Shown: positions 1-7,185 of the stretch, piece after piece | How the letters are laid out: the number at the start of each line of letters is the position of its first letter | Numbering within the stretch: position 1 is the stretch's first letter | DNA from: DATHTC01 sp963746805 | GTDB taxonomy: Bacteria > Actinomycetota > Thermoleophilia > Gaiellales > Gaiellaceae | Length of the DNA: 64,000 bases | Direction of reading: 5' to 3' | NCBI GenBank assembly: GCA_963746805.1 | Contig: CAVVCQ010000005.1 | Span: forward strand, 62,001-126,000 | The notes under the pieces: model-generated | Seen by the model: only the letters and a program-made list of their open reading frames with translations | Databases searched by the model: none | What the model was told of the DNA's origin: nothing | Position numbers and translations under genes: made by a program

Positions 1-1080
1 GCCGGGTTCCTCATGCTTGCAGGGGCCTTGATGCTCGCCGCCGCGTGGCTCGCCGGCCAACCCGGGCAATCGTTCGAGTTCCTCCTGCGCTACGTACCCG
101 ACGGTGTGATCAGCGCCATCGGTGGCCTGGTGCCCGGGAACAACTCCTTCCTCCTGCGCGCTTTCGCTCCGGCCGCGGCCATCGTGCTGGCGTTTCTGCT
201 CGTGTTCGGTCTCCTGGGAGGATGGCTCCTCGCCGGCCGGATGCTCGCCCCCCTGGCTCGCATCACAGATGCCACACGCATGGCAGCGACCGGATCGCTC
301 TCCCATCGAATCCGCCTTCCGGGCCGCAGAGACGAGTTCCGCGAACTCGCCGATGCCTTCGACGCCATGCTCACACGGCTCGAAGCACACGTCACCGAAC
401 AGCAGCGATTCGCAGCCAACGCTTCCCACGAACTGCGCACCCCGCTGGCGATCACGCAGACACTGCTCGACGTGGCCCGCAACGATCTGAACCGCGACAA
501 CGGCGAGCTCGTCGACCGCCTCCACGTCGTCAACAGCCGAGCGATCGACCTCACCGAAGCATTGCTCCTGCTCAGCCGCGCCGACCAACGGTCCTTCACC
601 CGAGAACACGTCGACCTGTCCCTCATCGCGGAAGAAGCCACTGAAACGCTCCTCCCCCTTGCAGAAAAACGCGGCCTCACCATCGAGACCTCCGGCGACA
701 TGACTCCCACCATCGGCTCGCACGCGCTCCTGCTGCAGCTGACGACGAACCTCGTGCAGAACGCGATCGTCCACAATCTGCCCGAGCCCGAACACGGCAG
801 CGTGTGGGTCACGACCGGCGTTCACCCCAAGAATGTGGTGCTCACCGTCGAGAACACCGGCGAGAAGCTCACCCCACAGTCAGTCGCCACGCTTGTCGAG
901 CCGTTTCTTCGCGGCAGCGAACGCATCCGCACCGACCACGCAGGTGTCGGCCTCGGCCTGGCACTCGTCAAGAGCATCACGCAAGCACACGACGGAACCC
1001 TGACCCTTACGCCCCGGGCCGCCGGCGGGCTCCGTGTCACGGTGCAACTACCCGCCGCGCCCTCGCACGCCGGCAGCTGA
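1..1080 (+). CDS. Sensor histidine kinase, 5' end at or beyond window edge
   Basis: Membrane sensor kinase of a two-component system. The frame is open through base 1, with the first Met at base 13, so the N-terminus may lie outside the window. Counting from that Met, a transmembrane helix spans about residues 50-75, followed by a HAMP linker to about 125. The phospho-acceptor His is H139 in NASHELRTPL. The ATPase domain shows the N box (N250), a G1 region near 280 and the G2 motif GVGLGLALVK at 311-320. All key catalytic motifs are intact. The partner response regulator would be expected upstream, outside the window. Ligand is unknown. A perfect hairpin follows at 1147-1185. Confidence 0.9.
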   Translation, partial: AGFLMLAGALMLAAAWLAGQPGQSFEFLLRYVPDGVISAIGGLVPGNNSFLLRAFAPAAAIVLAFLLVFGLLGGWLLAGRMLAPLARITDATRMAATGSLSHRIRLPGRRDEFRELADAFDAMLTRLEAHVTEQQRFAANASHELRTPLAITQTLLDVARNDLNRDNGELVDRLHVVNSRAIDLTEALLLLSRADQRSFTREHVDLSLIAEEATETLLPLAEKRGLTIETSGDMTPTIGSHALLLQLTTNLVQNAIVHNLPEPEHGSVWVTTGVHPKNVVLTVENTGEKLTPQSVATLVEPFLRGSERIRTDHAGVGLGLALVKSITQAHDGTLTLTPRAAGGLRVTVQLPAAPSHAGS

Positions 1081-1146
1081 CGATCAGGGGAGTTGCCGCA
1101 GGCCCCGAGAGGTGCGGAGGTTCGGACGGATATCGCCGACGACCCT

Positions 1147-1185
1147 CGTACCCTTCGGCACCGTCTGACGGTGCCGAAGGGTACG
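1147..1185. terminator. Bidirectional terminator hairpin
   Basis: Perfect 18-bp inverted repeat (1147-1164 with 1168-1185) and a 3-base loop, lying between the convergent ends of the histidine kinase and the cupredoxin gene. There is no T-run on either side, so the terminator role rests on position and stem strength. Confidence 0.7.
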
Positions 1186-1191
1186 GGAGGT

Positions 1192-1722
1192 CTACTTCGC
1201 GATCACCGTCGACTGCATCCAGGGGTGGATCAGGCAGATGAACCGGTGCGTGCCTGCCGCCAGCGGTGCGGTCGTCACCGACCCGCCCATCGTCGCGCCG
1301 GTGCTGAAGAAGATCCCCGGCGCCTGTGCGCATTCCGGCACCGGCGTCAACCCGAGCAGCTCGTTCAGCTCGTCGACGCAGCCGCCGCCGAAAGCGGCCA
1401 CCTTCGTGAAGGTGTGGAACTCGCCGCCTCTGTTCACCGCCGTCAGCGTCCCGCCCGCGGCCACCGTGGCCGGGCCCGAGAAACGCCAGGCCGGAGCAGT
1501 GCCCTTCGCGAGCAGCTGCCCGATGAACGTGTCGAACGTGACGCCGCCACCGGGCCGCTCGCACGTGCCCTCTCCGATTGCCGCATTGAACGTGGCCGGG
1601 TCGCAGGCATCGAGCATCACGACGTTGCCGCTGCTGGGAGCAGCCAACGCGATCGACGCTGCCGCGAGCGCAACCAGCGCACCCGTAGCTGCCGTCACGG
1701 CAGCCAGACGTGTTCGCCGCAT
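1192..1722 (-). CDS. Secreted cupredoxin (plastocyanin-like blue copper protein)
   Basis: 176-residue exported protein with an N-terminal signal segment (residues 1-28, ending ALA-A). The C-terminal half has a type 1 copper ligand set: H103 in GGEFHTFT, then C163, H166 and M169 in FICLIHPWMQS. The spacing Cys-x2-His-x2-Met is typical of the cupredoxin C-terminal ligand loop. Two extra Cys pairs (near 40/54 and 115/131) could form disulfides. Probable role is extracytoplasmic electron transfer or copper binding; the partner is unknown. It is transcribed alone, away from the ferritin-like genes, and convergent with the sensor kinase. Confidence 0.8.
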   Translation of the reverse strand: MRRTRLAAVTAATGALVALAAASIALAAPSSGNVVMLDACDPATFNAAIGEGTCERPGGGVTFDTFIGQLLAKGTAPAWRFSGPATVAAGGTLTAVNRGGEFHTFTKVAAFGGGCVDELNELLGLTPVPECAQAPGIFFSTGATMGGSVTTAPLAAGTHRFICLIHPWMQSTVIAK

Positions 1723-2123
1723 GTCCGTTCCTCTCTCCCCCCGGTTGCCAACCGGGCGACTACCCGCAGAGGCGCGACGCTACTACGTGGCCGGGCGAAA
1801 AGATAGGCACACGACGTGGCGTACTTCCCTCGCGGTCGGCATGTGCAGTGTCGCGCCTGAACGATGGCCGGCCGCGCCCGACAGTCGTGGACAACGCCGG
1901 CCGAAAAGCCGCTTTTCATGGGCGGAGCACGAGCCTCGTTTCGCCTGCTTCAGACCCCGTTCTGCTGACATGCCGCTGACATCACGTCGAAGTCAGTCGA
2001 CCGCGTCGACATGTGGTCGGCGAGCGCAAGACCACTTCGACCGAGCGTGGCTCTTGTTTCCTGCTCGAGAGTGCGGTAAGACGGAGCTAGGTCTTCTGCG
2101 GTCCTGCGGTTCTGAACGGGGGA
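1723..2123. other. Intergenic region between divergent genes
   Basis: About 400 bases without a convincing gene. It must hold the promoters of the cupredoxin gene (left) and of the ferritin-like operon (right). A short repeated word, GCTGACAT, occurs twice near 1964-1980. I could not define a promoter or operator with confidence. Confidence 0.5.
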
Positions 2124-2768
2124 GTGGGTTCTGTGGCGGCTGCCGTCCCCGAAGTCGAACGGTACGAGGAGGATTCGATCAACGTCGCTTCCTCCCGGAG
2201 CGCGCTCCTCGCAACCGGTGCGGTCGTTGGCACACTTGCTTCGGTCCCGCTGATCGGCAGGCTGTTCCGACTCGGTGATGCGTTCGCCGCGCCGTCGAAG
2301 GCGCAGGACGCCAGGATCTTGCAGCTGGTCCTGCAGCTCGAGTACACGCAGGTTGCGTTCTACGAGCAGGCGCTGCGAGAGGCGGGGCTCAACGACGATC
2401 TGCGCGACTTCGCGCAGACGGCGCTGGGGCACGAGCGTCAGCATTTGGCCGCGATCCAACAGGCGCTCGGCGCAAAGGCCCTCTCCAGGCCGATGTTCGA
2501 CTTCGGCCAGAGGACGAAGAACGCTGACGCGTTCGCGCAGGGGGCGATCGAGCTCGAGGATATTGCGGTTGCGGCCTACAACGGGCAAGCGCCGAACCTG
2601 ACCAAGGGCACGCTCGCCGCAGCGGCCGAAATCGTTTCGGTCGAAGCCCGCCATGCCGCGTGGGTGCGCGCGATCGTCGGGCAGGTCGCTGCGCCCGACC
2701 CGGTCGACGAGCCGCTTACGGCGCAGCAGGCCGCCGCCGGCCTGCAACGGTTCGGAGTGCGGACGTAG
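2124..2768 (+). CDS. Ferritin-like domain protein, diiron four-helix type (copy A)
   Basis: 214 residues. A hydrophobic segment at about 28-50 suggests membrane anchoring or export. The rest is a ferritin-like four-helix bundle with a full diiron ligand set: Glu in LQLEYTQVAFYEQ, the ExxH of GHERQH, Glu in IELEDIAVAAY and the ExxH of VEARH. It is a tandem paralogue of the next gene, from which it is separated by two bases. The GTG start at 2124 abuts a G-rich Shine-Dalgarno-like run, so the in-frame GTG at 2133 is a plausible alternative. Function (iron binding, oxygen stress or structural) cannot be told from sequence. Confidence 0.8.
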   Translation: MGSVAAAVPEVERYEEDSINVASSRSALLATGAVVGTLASVPLIGRLFRLGDAFAAPSKAQDARILQLVLQLEYTQVAFYEQALREAGLNDDLRDFAQTALGHERQHLAAIQQALGAKALSRPMFDFGQRTKNADAFAQGAIELEDIAVAAYNGQAPNLTKGTLAAAAEIVSVEARHAAWVRAIVGQVAAPDPVDEPLTAQQAAAGLQRFGVRT

Positions 2769-2770
2769 CG

Positions 2771-3469
2771 ATGGAGAGCTTCGAGTCCTTCGACGGATTT
2801 CTGACCGCGGTCGATCGTGACGGTGCTCTCCGCGAGACAAGGTCACGGGCCGAGGCGACGCTGTCGCGTCGGCGTCTGTTCGGACTGACGGCGGCCGGTG
2901 CAGGAACGATCATCCTCGCGCGCGTCCCCGGCGCGGGCGCCGCCGGCCTGTCAGCGTCCGACGTCGACATCCTCAACTACGCGCTCGTGCTCGAGTACCT
3001 GCAGGCGTCCTTCTACACCGAGGCCGAACGAAGCGGCGCGCTCCGCGGCAAGACGGCTGAGGCGGCGCGGGTGGTCGGCGCCACTGAGCGGGCGCATGTG
3101 ACGGCATTCCTCGAGCTGCTTCAGGCCGAGGCGGTGAAGCGGCCGACGTTCGATTTCCAAGGGACGACCGAGCAGCAGCAGCCGTTCTTGAAGACGGCGG
3201 TCGCGTTCGAAGATCTCGCGGTCGCCGCCTACAAGGGCCAGGCGCCGAAACTGCAGTCCGACGCCGTGCTCGCGGCCGCCGTCGGCATTCACTCGGTCGA
3301 GGCGCGTCACGCCGCCTGGATGCGCGCGCTGTTTGGCGTCACGCCGGCGGTGCACGCCTTCGACCAGCCGGCATCACGCGCGAGCATCAACCGAATCGTC
3401 GCCTCGACCCGGTTCATCGTCTCGACGCCACGGATGACAGCGAGGAAGAATCCGAGGTACACGGGTTGA
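2771..3469 (+). CDS. Ferritin-like domain protein, Tat-exported type (copy B)
   Basis: 232 residues from the ATG just after the stop of copy A. Residues about 40-65 form a twin-arginine-like signal (SRRRLFGL followed by a hydrophobic stretch), so export in folded, metal-loaded form is likely. The diiron set is complete: Glu in LEYLQASFY, ExxH in ATERAH, Glu in AFEDLAVAAY, ExxH in VEARH. The C-terminus has a basic tail absent in copy A. Co-transcription with copy A and with the L,D-transpeptidase, which starts one base after its stop, suggests a cell-envelope role. Confidence 0.82.
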   Translation: MESFESFDGFLTAVDRDGALRETRSRAEATLSRRRLFGLTAAGAGTIILARVPGAGAAGLSASDVDILNYALVLEYLQASFYTEAERSGALRGKTAEAARVVGATERAHVTAFLELLQAEAVKRPTFDFQGTTEQQQPFLKTAVAFEDLAVAAYKGQAPKLQSDAVLAAAVGIHSVEARHAAWMRALFGVTPAVHAFDQPASRASINRIVASTRFIVSTPRMTARKNPRYTG

Positions 3470-3470
3470 T

Positions 3471-4265
3471 GTGAGGCGCAGCACTCGCCTGGCAGCGGCG
3501 CTTGGCGCCGCGACGCTCGCGGGCCTGCTCGGGGCGGGCCTCGGCGTCGGCGATCGCCAGAAGCAGGCCACGGCAGCAGCCGACCTGGCGGCGCTGCCTG
3601 CCTCGCCCGCGCCGGCGCTGAAGATTGGCCGGCCGGAGCGGCTCTCGCCAGGGCGGTACCTGTCGCGCTGGACGATCGTCCGCAGGCCGACCGTCGCGCA
3701 CTCCGAACCGAGCGCCAGCTCAGCGGTTGTGGCCGAGCTCGCGATTTCGACACCTGAAGGTACGCCGAGCGCGGTGAGCGTCCTGCGGGCGAGGACGGGC
3801 ACGGACGGCAAGTTGTGGGTCCAGGTTCGGCTCCCGGTGCTGCCGAACGGCAGCGTCGGTTGGGTCCTCCGGCGTTCGCTCGGCCCCTATCGGACGGTGG
3901 ACACGCATCTCGTCGTCGAGCGCGAGCGCCTGCGGGCGACCCTGTACCGGGACGGAGCCCCCATCTTCAGCGCACCGGTCGGCGTCGGGACGAACACGTG
4001 GCCGACCCCGGCGGGCGTTTTCATCGTCCGCAGCCAGTTGACCCGTTACGCCAGCCCGTTCTACGGCCCGGTCGCGTTCGGGACCACCGCTCGGTCGGCT
4101 GTCCTCACCGACTGGCCGGACGGCGGCTTCATCGGCATCCATGGAACCGACGAGCCGCAGCTTCTTCCCGGCCGCGTCTCGCACGGCTGCATCCGCCTCC
4201 GCAACCGTGCCATCCTTCGCCTGGCGGAGTTGATGCCGATCGGCACACCGGTCACGATCCGATGA
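3471..4265 (+). CDS. L,D-transpeptidase (YkuD family), copy 1
   Basis: 264-residue exported enzyme expected to form 3-3 peptidoglycan cross-links or anchor proteins to peptidoglycan. N-terminal signal segment at about 8-28, a middle region resembling an SH3-like wall-binding fold (about 60-135), then a YkuD catalytic domain. The catalytic motif is SHGCIRLRN with H238 and C240. GTG start is one base after the ferritin-like gene. Its stop overlaps the ATG of the next gene. A close paralogue lies at 16495-17187 with the same layout, sharing long blocks such as FYGPVAFG and LTDWP. Confidence 0.9.
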   Translation: MRRSTRLAAALGAATLAGLLGAGLGVGDRQKQATAAADLAALPASPAPALKIGRPERLSPGRYLSRWTIVRRPTVAHSEPSASSAVVAELAISTPEGTPSAVSVLRARTGTDGKLWVQVRLPVLPNGSVGWVLRRSLGPYRTVDTHLVVERERLRATLYRDGAPIFSAPVGVGTNTWPTPAGVFIVRSQLTRYASPFYGPVAFGTTARSAVLTDWPDGGFIGIHGTDEPQLLPGRVSHGCIRLRNRAILRLAELMPIGTPVTIR

Positions 4266-5314
4266 GCGGAACTGCGGTCCGTCTCGGTCGTCTGACCGCG
4301 CTCTGGATGCTCGCAGCAGCACTCGCCCCCGTCGGGTGGATCTCGATCGCGGCGGCGGGCACGGGTCAAGAGACGACGCTCCGGCCGCCGACCTTGCTGT
4401 GGAAGTCGTACCCGCTCGAGCAGCCGCCGAGCACCATCGACCAGGCGCAGGCCGGGCCGGGAAGCCTGCGGACGCAGCGGCAGCCCTCGCCGGAAGCGAC
4501 GCGGCAGGCCGCACAGCCTGGCTCGCCCGACGTGCTGCCGCTCCGGAACCTGCTGATCGTGGGCGCGCTCCTGGCAACACTCGTCGCCGTGGCCGCGATT
4601 TCGCTCATGCAGGGCTCGGCGCCGGCCAATGTCGGCGATTTCCGACGTGCGCGCAATGGAGCACGGAGACGAGAGCCGGCTCAGCGTCCCTCCGACCTAA
4701 TTCCGCCTCCCAAGACGCCGCCGCCACGCGAGGTCACCCGCCAGCCCGTTGCAGATCCGCAGATACAACCGACGCAGCCCGCCGTGTCCGAGCCGGGTGA
4801 CGATCTGCTCGAAGCGCTGCACCCGACGTCGGCGAGCGCGCTCGAACCCGAACCGGTGCCGGAGCGGGCGGTTGAGAGGCGGGAATCGGAGTCAGAACAG
4901 GACCGAACACGCGAGCTTCCTCTCGAGCAGCGTCGAAGGCTGGTCGAGCGGCCTCCGCCTCACAGGCGCGGGGCCCGCGAGACGAGGGCGAGCGTCGAGA
5001 GCTGCGAGATCAGGCTCTGGCGCGGCTACGTCAAATGCAGGCTGTACGCCGCCGCTCGCGGATCCGACGAAGTACTCGCCCTGTCGCGGTACTTCCGCCT
5101 GCGCGACAACGACCCGCCGAGCGCCAGCGCGCAGCGCGCTCTCGCTGATCTGCTTGTCGAACTCGAGTGGGGCGGCTGGACCGTCGTTTCGGACGGGCCG
5201 ATCTGGTACCAGCACAGGCTGCAACGGGCTGCCGTGGCGACGCAGCTTGAAGGGCTGGAAATGGGGCCGCCTGGACTCGACCAGGAACCACCGGATCATG
5301 AGCCCGAGGCGTAA
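4262..5314 (+). CDS. Membrane protein of unknown function
   Basis: 350 residues, ATG overlapping the stop of the L,D-transpeptidase (ATGA). An N-terminal hydrophobic segment (about 8-33) resembles a signal peptide or anchor; a clear transmembrane helix follows at about 97-118. After it comes a long Pro/Arg/Glu-rich, low-complexity linker, then a compact C-terminal part of about 100 residues beginning near CEIRLWRGYVKCRLYA that might contact peptidoglycan or DNA. I do not recognise the family. Coupled translation with the transpeptidase suggests an envelope-related job. Confidence 0.65.
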   Translation: MSGTAVRLGRLTALWMLAAALAPVGWISIAAAGTGQETTLRPPTLLWKSYPLEQPPSTIDQAQAGPGSLRTQRQPSPEATRQAAQPGSPDVLPLRNLLIVGALLATLVAVAAISLMQGSAPANVGDFRRARNGARRREPAQRPSDLIPPPKTPPPREVTRQPVADPQIQPTQPAVSEPGDDLLEALHPTSASALEPEPVPERAVERRESESEQDRTRELPLEQRRRLVERPPPHRRGARETRASVESCEIRLWRGYVKCRLYAAARGSDEVLALSRYFRLRDNDPPSASAQRALADLLVELEWGGWTVVSDGPIWYQHRLQRAAVATQLEGLEMGPPGLDQEPPDHEPEA

Positions 5315-5364
5315 CGCACACGTTCAGAATCGGCCGCGGAACGGCAGCCGGTGAAGAGACGAAG

Positions 5365-5385
5365 GCCCCGCACATGCGGGGCTTT
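5365..5385 (+). terminator. Rho-independent terminator
   Basis: 7-bp GC stem GCCCCGC/GCGGGGC with loop ACAT, followed by TTTCTGTT. It ends the rightward operon 2124-5314. A very similar hairpin sits beside the complete tRNA-Val gene at 13061-13076. Confidence 0.8.
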
Positions 5386-5391
5386 CTGTTG

Positions 5392-5434
5392 GTGGGCGGT
5401 ACTGGGCTCGAACCAGTGACTCCCAGCTTGTCGA
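5392..5434 (-). repeat. tRNA-Val 3'-half fragment (candidate attachment site copy)
   Basis: 43 bases that match 13086-13128 with one mismatch (5421 versus 13115). They cover the tRNA from the anticodon loop to the 3' end plus one base; the 5' half is absent. A 3'-half copy lying on the 3' side of a full tRNA gene, in the same orientation, is what tRNA-targeting integrases leave behind. Confidence 0.8.
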
Positions 5435-5828
5435 TTCGCTGCGGGTGTTCGCTCGGGATCGCTCGGGATCGCTCAACTCGCGTGGATGCGCGGCTCCCGG
5501 CTGGCGCTGTTTGCTCCGAGTGAACCCGAGCGATCGTCGAGAGTGCCCATCGTGCCCACGCACGAGAGGCGTGATGCGAACATCCGTGCCTCGCTTAGCC
5601 ATTCCTCGAACTACGGATTCGGGGCGGATAGCCTTTCCGTGTGACAGGACCACTGCTGGACCCGGCGCGAGGTGCGGAAGTGGCCAAGAGACTCAGAGAT
5701 CTGGGCGTCAAGGCCGGACCGATGGCTCCTGTTCCTCGGGAACGAGTCGAGCGCGAGCGTCCGCGAGCAGCCGGGACAGTGCTTCGTCGCGGGCTCCCGG
5801 GACCCGCGCTCGACTCGTGCGAGCGGAT
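5435..5828. other. Non-coding or decayed DNA next to the tRNA fragment
   Basis: No convincing gene. Contents: two perfect tandem copies of a 10-mer (5451-5460, 5461-5470), an inverted copy of 11 of these bases at 5525-5535, and the long palindrome at 5743-5817. Such short direct and inverted repeats near an attachment site can be recombinase arm sites, but that is inference. Confidence 0.4.
5743..5817. repeat. Nested palindrome, strong hairpin
   Basis: Perfect 13-bp outer arms (5743-5755 with 5805-5817) and a 6-bp inner stem CCGGGA/TCCCGG (5771-5776 with 5795-5800). It lies 11 bases beyond the stop codon of the tiny leftward gene at 5829-5894, so it could end its transcript or be a structured RNA. 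Confidence 0.55.
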
Positions 5829-5894
5829 CTAGAGGAGCCAGATCAGCAGCAGGATGATGATGATCACCCCGACGATGCCACCGCCGATGCGCAT
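5829..5894 (-). CDS. 21-residue membrane microprotein
   Basis: Short ORF encoding a single hydrophobic helix: Met-Arg-Ile-Gly3, then an Ile/Val/Leu-rich stretch with one Trp near the end. A canonical GGAGGT ribosome binding site (5902-5907) sits 7 bases before the ATG, which is the main reason to accept it. The composition (three Gly, then an almost purely aliphatic run) matches small single-pass membrane proteins of unknown function common in bacteria. Function unknown. It is the last gene of a leftward run after the decayed peptidase gene. Confidence 0.55.
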   Translation of the reverse strand: MRIGGGIVGVIIIILLLIWLL

Positions 5895-5941
5895 CTGCCG
5901 TACCTCCGTCCCTGCGTTGGCGACGTACCGCAGGCTCCTTT

Positions 5942-6331
5942 CTATCTGAGGCTGGCTGGACCTCTACGCCCCCGCAGTTTTGCTCGCGCAGAGCTGGCTC
6001 GGGCTAGGGGATCGACGATCGCGGTCACGAGACGACACCCTCCCCCCCGGGGTGGTCGCCGGGCGAGCGCCTCGAGGAGCACGCCCGCCCCGTGCCGCAG
6101 TGGCGACCAGCGCGACGCGAACGAGCCAGCAGGAGGTCGAATCGGCTCGGCGCGCGCAGCCCTCTTACGCCTCGACGAGACACAGCGAATCGCCACCCAG
6201 GATGGGCGGGGACGTCCTGGACCGCCGAGGCGGTGGGCTCCGTGGCAGACGACCAACGCGGTCACTGCGATCGCGGAGTCCTCGAAGTCCTTGGCCCGCT
6301 GGACTGCCGGCGCGGTCTCGTCTTCGCTCAT
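5942..6331 (-). CDS. Hypothetical protein, possibly frameshifted
   Basis: 129 residues. Its ATG overlaps the stop of the upstream peptidase-like gene (ATGA), which argues that at least the N-terminus is real. The first about 30 residues are acidic and helix-like; later parts become Arg/Pro/Gly-rich in the manner of an out-of-frame read, so the true C-terminus may lie in another frame. No family recognised. Confidence 0.35.
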   Translation of the reverse strand: MSEDETAPAVQRAKDFEDSAIAVTALVVCHGAHRLGGPGRPRPSWVAIRCVSSRRKRAARAEPIRPPAGSFASRWSPLRHGAGVLLEALARRPPRGGGCRLVTAIVDPLARASSARAKLRGRRGPASLR

Positions 6332-6977
6332 GCCGCTACCACCTTTCGTGTCGCCTCTCTCAGAAGCCTTCGAACGTCGCGCGCCCCGAGGTCGATGTGT
6401 TCGACCAGCGCCGGAGCCAGCGCCTCGACGGAGCGTGCGAACTCGGGCGAGAACACGAGCTGCTCGGTTGCCCGCCGCATCAGCTCGAGGAGCAGGTCGG
6501 CGTCGCGCAGCGAGAGCGCGCGGACGGCCGCGAGCGCGTGCTCCTCATCGTGCGGGGGCGGGGGCGCGTCATCGTCGCCGGACGCGATCCAGAGGCGCTC
6601 CGGCGCAGTCAGCGTATGGATGATCGGCGTGGGCGCGATCGGGATCGCCCGCGGCCACCTCGTGAGCCCCGGCACATAGATCTTCCCTGCGAGCGGACCG
6701 GCGAGCGAGATGACCGCCTCGCTTTCCAGTCGCGAGCGGACGCGCGAAGGGAGCAGGACGTAGAGCCCACTCAGACGGCGGTCGTCGAGGTCGCGCTGGG
6801 GCGCTCGACGGCCGGCCACGGACGCGACGCCGGCCCACCGCTTCGTCTTGCGGATGCTGATGGGCCCGACTCGCCCCCGCAGCAGGAACGCCGCCACGAC
6901 ATGTCCAGCCTCGGACAGGCCAGGCGAGCGTCAGCTCCGACGAGGGTCCGACGCTCGCAGTGGGTCGTCTCCGTCAA
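6328..6977 (-). pseudogene. HEXXH peptidase-like (FtsH/M41 C-terminal type), frame broken at the active site
   Basis: The main frame (from 6897 leftward) continues a metallopeptidase-like sequence: EAGHVVAAFLL, then GRVGPISIRK, SLAGPLAGKIY and a helical tail ending in GARDVRRLLREA. The pattern 'HEAGH ... LAGPxAE ... ARxV' is that of small M41-like peptidases. Just before EAGH the frame meets a TGA; the upstream frame reads ADARLAC and then is lost by one base exactly in the codon expected for the first His. A TTG at 6977 with a GAGGAG site could be the start. Either a sequencing error or a real decay; 189 residues remain in the open part. Confidence 0.5.
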
Positions 6978-7185
6978 GGCCTCCTCATCCGTCTCCTTCG
7001 AGAGTAATCGGGCTACGGGAGGCAGCCGACGAAGTTGGGACAGCGGCGGCCCGAGAGTGCCCGATGAGACGCCACATGCTGACGCTGCTGACATGCCCTT
7101 GGCCTGATGTGATCGCTCATCTCGCTCCGCCGGACGAGTTCAGCTGTATGGAGATCGAGCCGTTGCTGGCTCGGGCGTGAAGCGT

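Noticed and set aside
5392..5434. Second functional tRNA-Val gene
   Set aside because: The D arm, 5' acceptor strand and half of the anticodon stem are missing, so it cannot fold.
5641..5832. Possible 63-residue rightward ORF in the island edge
   Set aside because: No ribosome site, no TANNNT box at the usual distance, and it overlaps the palindrome; composition is like a shadow frame.
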